Shown one piece after another: positions 7,859 through 15,567 of a DNA stretch of 25,179 nucleotides; the first letter of the stretch is position 1, and each line of letters begins with the position of its first letter. Location: contig DASZBX010000060.1 in the NCBI GenBank assembly GCA_035943635.1, positions 1 to 25,179 on the forward strand, given 5' to 3'. Position numbers and translations under genes: made by a program. The DNA comes from DASZBX01 sp035943635. Its GTDB lineage: Bacteria; Actinomycetota; Actinomycetes; Streptomycetales; Catenulisporaceae. The notes under the pieces were generated by a model. That model did no database searches, was not told where the DNA came from, and saw nothing but the letters and a program-made list of their open reading frames with translations.

Positions 7859-8644
7859 ATGGCGGCGGAGAGCGATGTGCCCTGGGCCTTTCGGTCTGGG
7901 GAGCATGTGTGCTGGCTGGTGCGCTCCAGCGCCGAGTACGACGTCGGCGAGCGCGATCTGCTCGCCCGGGCCGCGTTCGCCGGGGAAAGCGTCATGATCG
8001 TCGGCGACCGGGTTCGCACCAGGCACAACGCGCCGGGTGCCTCCGGGGATGTGGACGTGTGGGTGGGCCGGGACGGTTTGGCCGTCTTGGAGGTGATGCG
8101 CGAGCAGGCGCACACGGTCGACCTGGCCGGGCGGGGTTTGCGGATCCTGGCGCAGATGGAGCACCTTGCGCCGCCGGACGCGCGGTTGGAGGACTTGATA
8201 GCCTGCGAGATAGACGTGGCGGAGGTGGCCGGCCTCGGTGCGACCAGTGTGGTGTGTGCCTACCGGCGGTCGGCGTGGAAACGGGAATTGCTCAGCGGGG
8301 TCAGCGCGGTGCACTCACGTCTTGTCGGGATGGGCCAGGATGCGGCCGGTTTCCGGATCGCTCGCGTCGGAGCCGACGCCTGGGCGCTGCACGGAGTGAT
8401 CGGCTTCGAGGCCGCGGGGTCCTTCGCCGCTGCGTTGCGCGCGTTGCTCTCACGCAGCGCACATCTGCGACTGCACTGCGCGGGACTGGAGTTGATCGAC
8501 GCGGCCGGATGGTACGCACTGGTCGCGGCGGCCACCGGCATCCCCGGGACCGCAGTGCTGCTGGAGCAGGTCAACGACACGGTGGCCACCGCGTGGCGGC
8601 TGTCCGGCTATGAAGGTACGACCCCAGTCCAGGTGCGCACATGA
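7859..8644 (+). CDS. MEDS-STAS regulator lacking the phosphorylatable serine
   Basis: This 261-residue protein has an N-terminal MEDS sensory domain (about 5-155; opens AFRSGEHVCWLV, with DVAEVAGLGATSVVCAY near 125) and a C-terminal STAS-like domain (about 175-258). MEDS was named from methanogen/methylotroph DcmR sensors and is proposed to bind small molecules. At the phosphorylation site the STAS part reads LIDAAGW, with Ala215 where Ser is normal, so it should not be switchable by kinase phosphorylation. I chose the ATG at 7859 because GGAGG precedes it and the MEDS homology begins at once. Its TGA overlaps the next ATG (ATGA), so it is co-translated with the MEDS-ATPase. Domain calls are confident; the ligand is unknown. 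Confidence 0.85.
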   Translation: MAAESDVPWAFRSGEHVCWLVRSSAEYDVGERDLLARAAFAGESVMIVGDRVRTRHNAPGASGDVDVWVGRDGLAVLEVMREQAHTVDLAGRGLRILAQMEHLAPPDARLEDLIACEIDVAEVAGLGATSVVCAYRRSAWKRELLSGVSAVHSRLVGMGQDAAGFRIARVGADAWALHGVIGFEAAGSFAAALRALLSRSAHLRLHCAGLELIDAAGWYALVAAATGIPGTAVLLEQVNDTVATAWRLSGYEGTTPVQVRT

Positions 8645-9594
8645 CCAGCACGGAGACCGGCCCGGCACCTGGGGTGACGCACATGCTCTACCCGTACGCC
8701 GATCAGGACCAGTACCTCTCGGGCACTCTCGCCTACATCGAGCACGCGCGTGTTTCAGGTGGCACGGTGGTCGTGGCGGCCAAGCCCTCTCGCCGGGAGG
8801 AACTGCTGCCGCATCTGCCCGACGGTGACACGGTCGTGTTCGTCGACCCGACCGCCGCCAGCCGCAACCCGGGCCGGTTCATCCCGGCCTGGCAGGAGTG
8901 GATCGGGCAGGTCGCGAAGGACCGGCCGGTGCACGGGATCAACGAGTCGGTCTGGTCCGGGCGCACCGCCGCCCACGTCAGCGAGCTGCGGTACCAGGAG
9001 TGGTTGCTCAACCGGGCGTTCGCCCAGGCCCCGGCCTGGTCCCTGATGTGCCCCTTCGACACCGCCGAGCAGGACGCGACGGTGGTCACGGCCATCGCCG
9101 GCTGCCACCCGCTGCTGTGGGACGGAACGAAGGGAGTGCCGTCCACCGGATACATCGTCGGGGACTATACCTTCGAGGCACTGGCCGACCCCTCCGGGCC
9201 CGTCCAGCACGTGGTCTACGACCTGTCCACACTCGGCGCCATGCGGGAAACGGCTTCCCGGTTCGCGTCGGACTGCGGCCTGGCGGCCGACCGGATGCGG
9301 GACCTGAAACTGGCGGTCTCCGAAGTGGCCGCCAACAGCATCCGCCACGGCGGCGGACGCGGGGAGGCGCTGCTGTGGTGCACAGATCAGTCGGTGATGT
9401 GCGAACTGACCGATTCCGGGGTGATCGCCGACCCGCTCGTCGGACTGGTGCGACCGACGACCGGGCAGATCGGCGGCCGAGGCCTGTGGTTCGTCAACAA
9501 CCTGTGCGACCTGGTCGAGGTTCGCTCCTCACCAGGCAAGGGAACCCGGGTACGCCTGTCCATGGACCTTGAAAGCGCGAGCAGTCAGCCGTAG
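8641..9594 (+). CDS. MEDS-domain anti-sigma-type histidine kinase-like ATPase
   Basis: This 317-residue protein pairs an N-terminal MEDS domain (about 12-165; THMLYPYADQDQYLSG, then RYQEWLLN) with a C-terminal HATPase of the RsbW/SpoIIAB class (about 200-312). ATP-site motifs are visible: AVSEVAANSIRHGGG (N box), LTDSG (G1) and GGRGLWFVNN (lid). Such ATPases bind a sigma factor and phosphorylate a STAS partner. It starts inside the stop of the MEDS-STAS gene (ATGA overlap at 8641-8644), so both proteins are made together and carry the same type of sensor. Its STAS neighbour lacks the usual Ser, so its phospho-substrate may be one of the other STAS proteins nearby. No sigma factor is encoded in the window. 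Confidence 0.87.
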   Translation: MTSTETGPAPGVTHMLYPYADQDQYLSGTLAYIEHARVSGGTVVVAAKPSRREELLPHLPDGDTVVFVDPTAASRNPGRFIPAWQEWIGQVAKDRPVHGINESVWSGRTAAHVSELRYQEWLLNRAFAQAPAWSLMCPFDTAEQDATVVTAIAGCHPLLWDGTKGVPSTGYIVGDYTFEALADPSGPVQHVVYDLSTLGAMRETASRFASDCGLAADRMRDLKLAVSEVAANSIRHGGGRGEALLWCTDQSVMCELTDSGVIADPLVGLVRPTTGQIGGRGLWFVNNLCDLVEVRSSPGKGTRVRLSMDLESASSQP

Positions 9595-9606
9595 TCGCTG
9601 CACCTT

Positions 9607-9673
9607 GCCGCGGAGGCGTACCCTGCGACGACCGATCCCGCGACACCGCCTACTTCCCGGCCTCAGGGGACTC
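9607..9673 (-). repeat. Diverged third copy of the outer half of the terminal repeat
   Basis: This segment aligns with bases 5-70 of the window at high identity, with small indels. It shares exact runs such as CGATCCCGCG and TACTTCCCGGCCTC. It lies between the convergent ends of the MEDS-ATPase gene (stop 9594) and the Cys-STAS gene (stop 9704). The promoter and the hairpin of the terminal copies are absent, so the outer half is a mobile or conserved unit on its own. The CGCCTAGGCG palindrome is degraded here. Confidence 0.75.
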
Positions 9674-9703
9674 ATGGATCGCCGAGGGGCATTCAGGTTC
9701 GCA

Positions 9704-10153
9704 CTAGGGCCGGTCCTGCTCCACTGAGAAGAGAATTCCGGTACTGCCGGCCAGTTCGAGAGCGCCAGGACGCGCGGGGAGATCACCAGCCAAAACGTCC
9801 GGCAGATCCGTGGCGCCGCTCGTGGGAATGCCAAGGCTCGGCGAGGGCGGCCTGCGCAGCGGCAGCCCGTGCGGGCCGGTCAGTTCGAAGAGACGGGCAA
9901 CCACGGGTGAAACCGCGGCCACCCGCACGCTGCCGCCGCTCGCGCTCACGTGCCGGTCGATCTCGGCCAGCGTGCGCAGCCCTGCACAGTCCATGAACGT
10001 GACCTGTGAGAGGTCCAGTTCGATCTGCCCGGTGGCGCCGCCAGCGAGCCTCTTGAGCCGCAGAAGCAGGTCGCCGGCGCTGGCCAGGTCTGTCTCGCCG
10101 AGCACAGTGATCAGCGGATGGTACTCGTCGCTGACACTCAAAAATGCGTCCAT
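9704..10153 (-). CDS. STAS-domain protein with Cys at the phosphorylation site
   Basis: This protein of about 149 residues has a clear STAS domain (about 8-105: PLITVLGETDLASAGDL, IELDLSQVTFMDCAGLRTL, VARLFELTG). The usual phospho-serine is replaced by Cys56. A proline-rich tail of about 45 residues follows. The ATG at 10153 (GGAAG five bases upstream) places the start just before the STAS fold. The frame is open to 10480, but the extra N-terminal sequence is Arg/Pro/Ala-rich and unlike a domain, so a longer form is possible but less likely. It is isolated: convergent with the MEDS-ATPase gene and divergent from kdp. It may be a non-switchable antagonist or one that senses redox through Cys; the second idea is speculative. 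Confidence 0.8.
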   Translation of the reverse strand: MDAFLSVSDEYHPLITVLGETDLASAGDLLLRLKRLAGGATGQIELDLSQVTFMDCAGLRTLAEIDRHVSASGGSVRVAAVSPVVARLFELTGPHGLPLRRPPSPSLGIPTSGATDLPDVLAGDLPARPGALELAGSTGILFSVEQDRP

Positions 10154-10758
10154 CAGGACTTCCACGCTTTCGGCCGCCGGAGCGCCGATCGCCTCCCCCG
10201 GCGGACGCGGCCGAGTGCGGGCCTCACCGTCGGGACGCGTCCTGCACACCAGGATCAAGGCGCCGGGGGCCGGGGCGTCATAAACACCGCTGACACTACG
10301 CGCCGCAACCGCCGCGGTAAACCGGGTCGGACAACACGGTCGCCCGGAGCTGAACCACCGGCGCAGCGCGAGCGGCGCGGCACGCAGGAGCTCAGACTCC
10401 GCACGCATCGCCCCAAGAAGAAATCTCCCGTATGCAGGACTGCGATCCGGACTCCGCCCAGAACTGATCTTGAGCAGCATTTCGCTACCGACCCCGGCTT
10501 CGCCGCGGCGACCGCCTCCGCCTCGGACGACCTGGCCGGCCGGACGTTCCGGCCGACCGCCGGAGCGTTGCTCATCGTCGGCTTGGCTTTCCTGGGTGTG
10601 CGCCCGCGCCTGTCAGGCGACCGTGGAGATTGTCCTATCGCCCGTTAGAGAGGCGTCAGTGGCCGAGGAAACGGTTTGGGAAGGAGGTTCCATTGTCCTC
10701 GCGGCCTGATCCCGGGCCGAGTAGGTTCCGCCCCCGACTTTCGTAGAAGGAGCCCGAC
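10154..10758. other. Control region between Cys-STAS gene and kdp operon
   Basis: No confident gene is present in these roughly 600 bases. Open frames on both strands have poor composition for proteins. The region should hold the divergent promoters for the STAS gene and kdp. A 13-base palindrome-like hairpin CGCC-TGTCA-GGCG lies at 10607-10619, about 140 bases before the first kdp-linked peptide, and is a possible operator. I looked for a ydaO-type c-di-AMP riboswitch, known upstream of some K+ uptake genes, and did not see its conserved core. Confidence 0.45.
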
Positions 10759-10848
10759 ATGGCCGACGTGACTCTCGTCGTCCTGACGATCGTGGTTTTC
10801 GCCGTTCTCGGCCTGGTGGTCAAGGGGGTCGAGCACCTTGACCGCTGA
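10759..10848 (+). CDS. 29-residue membrane peptide upstream of kdpF
   Basis: A one-helix peptide opens the kdp locus: a short polar start (MADVT), about 18 hydrophobic residues, and a charged end (KGVEHLDR). It has a good ribosome site (AAGGAG, six bases before the ATG). Its last 11 bases overlap kdpF, so the two are coupled. Its size and shape mimic KdpF, the small subunit that stabilises the KdpABC complex, but the sequence is distinct. It may be a second small subunit or a leader peptide that sets kdpF translation. Too short for automatic gene calling. Confidence 0.75.
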   Translation: MADVTLVVLTIVVFAVLGLVVKGVEHLDR

Positions 10849-10927
10849 GAACATCATCGGCCTGGTCGTCGCCGTCCTGCTGACCGTGTACCTGGTGGTC
10901 GCGCTTGTGAAGCCGGAGAAGTTCTGA
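10838..10927 (+). CDS. kdpF: KdpF, small K+-transporting ATPase subunit
   Basis: This 29-residue one-helix protein reads LTAENIIGLVVAVLLTVYLV and ends VALVKPEKF, the usual KdpF pattern of TAEN start and KPExF end. The start is TTG at 10838, inside the preceding peptide gene, with no separate ribosome site, which implies coupled translation. The stop is one base before the kdpA ATG. KdpF is thought to stabilise KdpABC in the membrane. Confidence 0.88.
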   Translation: MTAENIIGLVVAVLLTVYLVVALVKPEKF

Positions 10928-10928
10928 C

Positions 10929-12596
10929 ATGTCCGTTGCCGAAGCCGGCTGGCTGCAAGCCGGACTACTCGTCCTCGCCCTGGCGGTCTCCTACCGTCCG
11001 CTCGGCGACTACATGGCCCACATCCTGACCTCGCCGAAACACTGGCGGGCGGAGCGGGGCTTCTACAAGCTGGTCGGGGTGGACGGCGACGCCGACCAGA
11101 CCTGGGGCACCTACGTGCGCTCGATGCTGGCGATATCCGCGGTGGGCGTGCTGCTGCTCTACGCGATCCTGCGTCTGCAGGACCACCTGATGATGTCGCT
11201 GGGCATGCCGGGGATGCAGGCGAACCTCGCGTACAACACGGCGGCATCGTTCGTCACGAACACCAACTGGCAGAACTACTCGGGTGAGAACACTCTCGGG
11301 TACGTCGCCCAGATGTCCGGTCTCGCGGTGCAGAACTTCGTTTCGGCCGCGGTCGGCATCTGCCTGGTGGCTACGTTGATCCGCGGGATCGTGCGCAAGC
11401 AGACCGACCGGGTGGGCAACTTCTGGGTGGACCTGACCCGGTTGAACTTCCGGCTGCTGCTGCCCTTCGCGTTCGTGTTGGCGATCGTCTTGGTCGCGGC
11501 CGGCCTGCCCGAGGCGCTCGGCAGCCACCTGACCACGTACAGCACTCTCGACGGCGGCTCGCAGACGATCTACACCAGCGCCACCGCCTCACAGGAGGCG
11601 ATCAAGATACTGGGCACGAACGGCGGCGGCATCTACAACGCGAACTCCTCGCACCCGTTCGAGAACCCGAACGGGTGGGTGAACTGGTTGCAGATCTACA
11701 TGCTGTTGGTGATCGGGTTCTCGCTGCCGCGCACCTTCGGCAAGATGGTCGGTTCGCACAAGCACGGCTACTCGATCCTGGCGGTCATGGCCACGATCTG
11801 GGTCGGTTCGGCGGCTTTGATCACCTGGTTCGAGGCGCGCAGCTGGGGTTCGGCGATCTCGCTGGCCAAGTCGGCGATGGAGGGCAAGGAGGTGCGGTTC
11901 GGGATCCCCGGATCGTCCCTGTTCACCGCGTCCACCACGCTCACCTCCACCGGTGCGATCAACAATGCGCACGATTCGCTCACGCCGTTCGGCGGCGGGA
12001 TGGCGCTGTTCGACATGATGCTCGGGGAGATCGCCCCGGGCGGCACCGGGTCGGGCCTGTATGGGATGTTGATCCTGGCGATCGTGACGGTGTTCATCGC
12101 GGGTCTGATGGTCGGGCGCACGCCGGAGTATCTGGGCAAGAAGATCCGCCCGGCGGAGATGAAGTATGCGGCCCTGTACATCCTGGCCACGCCCGCGGTC
12201 GCGCTGATCGGGACTGGTATCGCGATGTCGCTGCCCGGTGAGCGGGCGGCGATGCTCAACAGCGGCACGCCGCATGGTCTGACCGAGGTGCTGTACGCGT
12301 TCACCTCCATGGCGAACAACAACGGCTCCGCGTTCGCCGGCCTGTCCGGGAACACCGAGTGGTGGAACACCGCCGGGGGCATCGCGATGCTGCTCGGGCG
12401 CTTCCTGCCGATGATCTTCGTCGCGGCCCTGGCCGGTTCGCTGGCCAAGCAGAAGGTCACTCCCGAATCGGCGGGCACGCTCGCCACCCACAAGCCCCTG
12501 TTCGTCGGGATGCTGCTGGGCACGGTGCTGATCGTGGTCGGTTTGACGTACTTCCCCGCGCTCGCGCTGGGCCCGTTCGCTGAAGGATTGAAGTAG
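10929..12596 (+). CDS. kdpA: KdpA, K+-binding channel-like subunit of Kdp ATPase
   Basis: KdpA (555 residues, normal length) forms the K+ selectivity filter of the high-affinity K+ pump. About ten membrane helices are visible. The four pore-loop regions are recognisable: TNTNWQNYSGEN (about 111), GTNGGGIYNANSSHPFENP (about 229), a TSTGAINNAHDS region (about 340) and TSMANNNGSAFAGL (about 459). The ATG follows the kdpF stop by one base, and its TAG abuts the kdpB ATG directly, so the operon is tightly packed. Confidence 0.98.
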   Translation: MSVAEAGWLQAGLLVLALAVSYRPLGDYMAHILTSPKHWRAERGFYKLVGVDGDADQTWGTYVRSMLAISAVGVLLLYAILRLQDHLMMSLGMPGMQANLAYNTAASFVTNTNWQNYSGENTLGYVAQMSGLAVQNFVSAAVGICLVATLIRGIVRKQTDRVGNFWVDLTRLNFRLLLPFAFVLAIVLVAAGLPEALGSHLTTYSTLDGGSQTIYTSATASQEAIKILGTNGGGIYNANSSHPFENPNGWVNWLQIYMLLVIGFSLPRTFGKMVGSHKHGYSILAVMATIWVGSAALITWFEARSWGSAISLAKSAMEGKEVRFGIPGSSLFTASTTLTSTGAINNAHDSLTPFGGGMALFDMMLGEIAPGGTGSGLYGMLILAIVTVFIAGLMVGRTPEYLGKKIRPAEMKYAALYILATPAVALIGTGIAMSLPGERAAMLNSGTPHGLTEVLYAFTSMANNNGSAFAGLSGNTEWWNTAGGIAMLLGRFLPMIFVAALAGSLAKQKVTPESAGTLATHKPLFVGMLLGTVLIVVGLTYFPALALGPFAEGLK

Positions 12597-14717
12597 ATGG
12601 CAACCATCACGCCCACTGAGGCGCAAGGGGCACAGGCCCGCCGGATCGGTGCGGGTCTGCTGGACCCGAAGATGCTCTGGACCTCGCTGCCGGACGCGCT
12701 CAAGAAGCTGGACCCGCGGGTGCAGTTGAAGAACCCGGTCATGTTCGTAGTCGAGGTCGGCTCGGTGCTGACCACCTATGCCGCGATCGTGGCCACGGTC
12801 AGCACGCACCAGGACGTGGTGTTCGCCTGGGCGATCACGTTCTGGCTGTGGTTGACCGTGGTGTTCGCGAACCTGGCCGAGGCGGTGGCCGAGGGCCGGG
12901 GCAAGGCGCAGGCCGCGACCCTGCGCAAGACCAAGACCCAGACGGTGGCCCGCCGGATCGAGTCCTGGTCGCCCGGCCGGCTCGGCCCGGAGGCCGAGTG
13001 CGCCGCGACCGACCTGCGCCTGGGCGACTTCGTGGTGGTCGAGGCCGGGCAGGTGATCCCGGGCGACGGCGACGTGGTCGAGGGGGTCGCCTCGGTCGAC
13101 GAGTCGGCCATCACCGGCGAGTCGGCCCCGGTGATCCGGGAGTCCGGCGGGGACCGGTCCGCGGTGACCGGCGGCACCCGGGTGTTGTCGGACAAGGTGG
13201 TCGTCAAGATCACCACCAAGCCCGGGGAGACGTTCATCGACCGGATGATCGCGCTGGTCGAGGGCGCGGCGCGGCAGAAGACGCCGAACGAGATCGCGCT
13301 GAACATCCTGCTCGCGAGCCTGACCGTCGTGTTCCTGCTGGCCGTGGTCACCCTCGGCCCGCTGGCCGACTACTCCGGCGCCCCGCAGACCCTGGTGGTC
13401 TACGTCGCGCTGGTGGTCGCGCTGATCCCGACCACGATCGGTGCGCTGCTGTCGGCGATCGGCATCGCGGGCATGGACCGGCTGGTGCAGCGCAATGTGC
13501 TGGCCATGTCCGGGCGCGCGGTCGAAGCCGCCGGGGACGTCAACACCCTGTTGCTGGACAAGACCGGCACCATCACCCTGGGCAACCGGCAGGCCAGCGA
13601 GTTCATCCCGGTCTCCGGCGTGGACATCGAGGCCCTGGCCGACGCCGCGCAGCTGTCTTCGCTTGCTGACGAGACCCCCGAAGGCCGCTCGATCGTGGTT
13701 TTGGCCAAGACCAAGTACGGTCTGCGCGGTCGGGATGTGCGCGACGCCGACGGCGCCGAGTACACGTTCATCGAGTTCACCGCCCAGACCCGCATGTCAG
13801 GGGTCGACCTTCCGGACGGCTGGCAGATCCGCAAGGGCGCGGCCGGGTCCGTGCGCGACTGGGTGCGGGAGAACGGCGGGGCGGTGTCGCCGGACGTGTC
13901 GGCCACTGTGGACGCCATCTCCGGTGCCGGTGGTACCCCGCTGGTGGTGGCCCGGGCCAAGGGCGCGCAGGCCGAGGTCCTGGGTGTGATCCACCTGAAG
14001 GACGTGGTCAAGGACGGCATTGCCGAACGGTTCGCCGAGCTGCGCAAGATGGGCATCAAGACGGTCATGATCACCGGGGACAACCCGCTGACCGCCGCCG
14101 CGATCGCCAGGGAGGCCGGGGTCGACGACTTCCTGGCCGAGGCCACCCCCGAGGACAAGCTCGCCCTGATCCGCAAGGAGCAGGAGGGCGGCAAGCTGGT
14201 CGCGATGACCGGCGACGGCACCAACGACGCCCCCGCGCTGGCCCAGGCGGACGTCGGGGTGGCGATGAACACCGGCACCTCGGCCGCGAAGGAGGCCGGG
14301 AACATGGTGGACCTGGACTCCAACCCGACCAAGCTGATCGAGATCGTCGAGATCGGCAAGCAGTTGCTGATCACCCGGGGCGCGCTGACCACGTTCTCGA
14401 TCGCGAACGACGTGGCGAAGTACTTCGCCATCCTGCCCGCGATGTTCGCCGGGGTGTTCCCCGGGCTGGACAAGCTCAACATCATGCACCTGCACAGCGC
14501 GAACTCCGCGATCACCTCGGCGATCATCTTCAATGCCCTGATCATCGTGGCCCTGATCCCGCTCTCGCTGCGCGGCGTGCGCTACACCCCCTCCTCGGCC
14601 TCGGCGCTGCTGCGCCGGAACCTGTGGATCTACGGGGCCGGCGGCCTGGTCATCCCGTTCGTCGGGATCAAGCTGCTCGACCTGGTCATTCAGTACCTTC
14701 CCGGAATGGGCACATGA
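12597..14717 (+). CDS. kdpB: KdpB, P-type ATPase catalytic subunit
   Basis: KdpB (706 residues) hydrolyses ATP to drive K+ uptake through KdpA. P-type motifs are intact: SAITGESAPV (actuator, near residue 173), LLLDKTGTITLGN with phosphorylated Asp321, KGAAGS (nucleotide domain) and MTGDGTNDAPALAQADVGVA near 540. Seven or so membrane helices surround the cytoplasmic loops. It starts immediately after the kdpA stop and is followed by kdpC after one base. Confidence 0.98.
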   Translation: MATITPTEAQGAQARRIGAGLLDPKMLWTSLPDALKKLDPRVQLKNPVMFVVEVGSVLTTYAAIVATVSTHQDVVFAWAITFWLWLTVVFANLAEAVAEGRGKAQAATLRKTKTQTVARRIESWSPGRLGPEAECAATDLRLGDFVVVEAGQVIPGDGDVVEGVASVDESAITGESAPVIRESGGDRSAVTGGTRVLSDKVVVKITTKPGETFIDRMIALVEGAARQKTPNEIALNILLASLTVVFLLAVVTLGPLADYSGAPQTLVVYVALVVALIPTTIGALLSAIGIAGMDRLVQRNVLAMSGRAVEAAGDVNTLLLDKTGTITLGNRQASEFIPVSGVDIEALADAAQLSSLADETPEGRSIVVLAKTKYGLRGRDVRDADGAEYTFIEFTAQTRMSGVDLPDGWQIRKGAAGSVRDWVRENGGAVSPDVSATVDAISGAGGTPLVVARAKGAQAEVLGVIHLKDVVKDGIAERFAELRKMGIKTVMITGDNPLTAAAIAREAGVDDFLAEATPEDKLALIRKEQEGGKLVAMTGDGTNDAPALAQADVGVAMNTGTSAAKEAGNMVDLDSNPTKLIEIVEIGKQLLITRGALTTFSIANDVAKYFAILPAMFAGVFPGLDKLNIMHLHSANSAITSAIIFNALIIVALIPLSLRGVRYTPSSASALLRRNLWIYGAGGLVIPFVGIKLLDLVIQYLPGMGT

Positions 14718-14718
14718 G

Positions 14719-15405
14719 ATGAACCGCCTCCCCGGCGCCATCGGACGCCACCTCGCCGCGATCCGCGCGATGATCCTGTTCACCGTCATCCTCGGCATCG
14801 CCTACCCCCTCCTGGTCACCGGCATCGCCCAACTGGGCTTCAAGAACACGGCCGACGGCTCGCTGCTCACCAACAGCAGGGGCCAGGTCGTCGGCTCCAA
14901 GCTGCTGTGCCAGTCCTTCACCGCGAAGGACGGCACTCCGCTGCCGCAGTACTTCCAGTCCCGGCCCTCCGACGCGGTCAACAGCGCCAACGCGGCCGCG
15001 GCGAACGACCCGAAGAACGTGGACGGCGCGTACTACGCCTGCGACCCGACCCAGTCCGGGGCCAGCAACCTCGGCCCGAACAGCGCCGCCCTGGCCGCGA
15101 ACATCAAGAACTACCAGGCGGTCATGGCCAAGTTCGACTCGGTCGGCGACTATGTGGTCACGGCGGCGCAGGTCGCCCCGGACGCCGTCACCGCGTCCGC
15201 CTCCGGACTGGACCCGGACATCTCGGTGCTCAACGCCGACCAGCAGGCCCACCGCATCGCCACGACCCGCGACCTGCCGCTGGGCACCGTGCAGGGCCTG
15301 ATCGCCAAGTACACCGACGGACGCGATCTCGGGTTCCTCGGCGAACCCGGCGTGAACGTGCTGGAACTCAACCTCGCCCTGGACGAACTCCAGGGCAAGG
15401 CCTGA
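14719..15405 (+). CDS. kdpC: KdpC, K+-transporting ATPase subunit C
   Basis: KdpC (228 residues, somewhat longer than the E. coli protein) has one N-terminal membrane helix (about 13-35, MILFTVILGIAYPLLVTGIA) and an exported-side domain. Family features are the LCQSFTAKDGTPLPQYFQSR stretch, the SGASNLGPNSAAL block and the C-terminal LGFLGEPGVNVLELNLAL. It helps assemble KdpAB and raise ATP affinity. It is the last structural gene; a gap of about 160 bases with a large hairpin separates it from kdpD. Confidence 0.96.
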   Translation: MNRLPGAIGRHLAAIRAMILFTVILGIAYPLLVTGIAQLGFKNTADGSLLTNSRGQVVGSKLLCQSFTAKDGTPLPQYFQSRPSDAVNSANAAAANDPKNVDGAYYACDPTQSGASNLGPNSAALAANIKNYQAVMAKFDSVGDYVVTAAQVAPDAVTASASGLDPDISVLNADQQAHRIATTRDLPLGTVQGLIAKYTDGRDLGFLGEPGVNVLELNLALDELQGKA

Positions 15406-15463
15406 GCATCGAGCAGGATTCCCTGACAAGTAAGCGCCACACGTAGGTAGCAGTGATGAACGT

Positions 15464-15511
15464 CGCCGAGCGGACGCCGGACCCGGAACAAGGGCCGGTG
15501 CCCGCTCGGCG
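15464..15511 (+). promoter_or_regulatory. Large hairpin between kdpC and kdpD
   Basis: CGCCGAGCGG (15464-15473) pairs perfectly with CCGCTCGGCG (15502-15511). Further inner pairing is possible (CCGG with CCGG, then CCC with GGG), giving a stem of about 15-17 bp. No U-tract follows, so it is not a classic terminator. It could be a partial terminator or an RNA-processing/stability site that gives the pump genes more mRNA than the sensor genes. Confidence 0.55.
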
Positions 15512-15567
15512 CCGTCGTTCGGTGTCCAGATGTCGATCAACACTCTGAAAAGGGGAGCACTCGTGCA

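Noticed and set aside
10154..10758. c-di-AMP (ydaO) riboswitch before kdp
   Set aside because: Considered because such riboswitches precede some K+ uptake genes, but the conserved core motifs were not found by eye.
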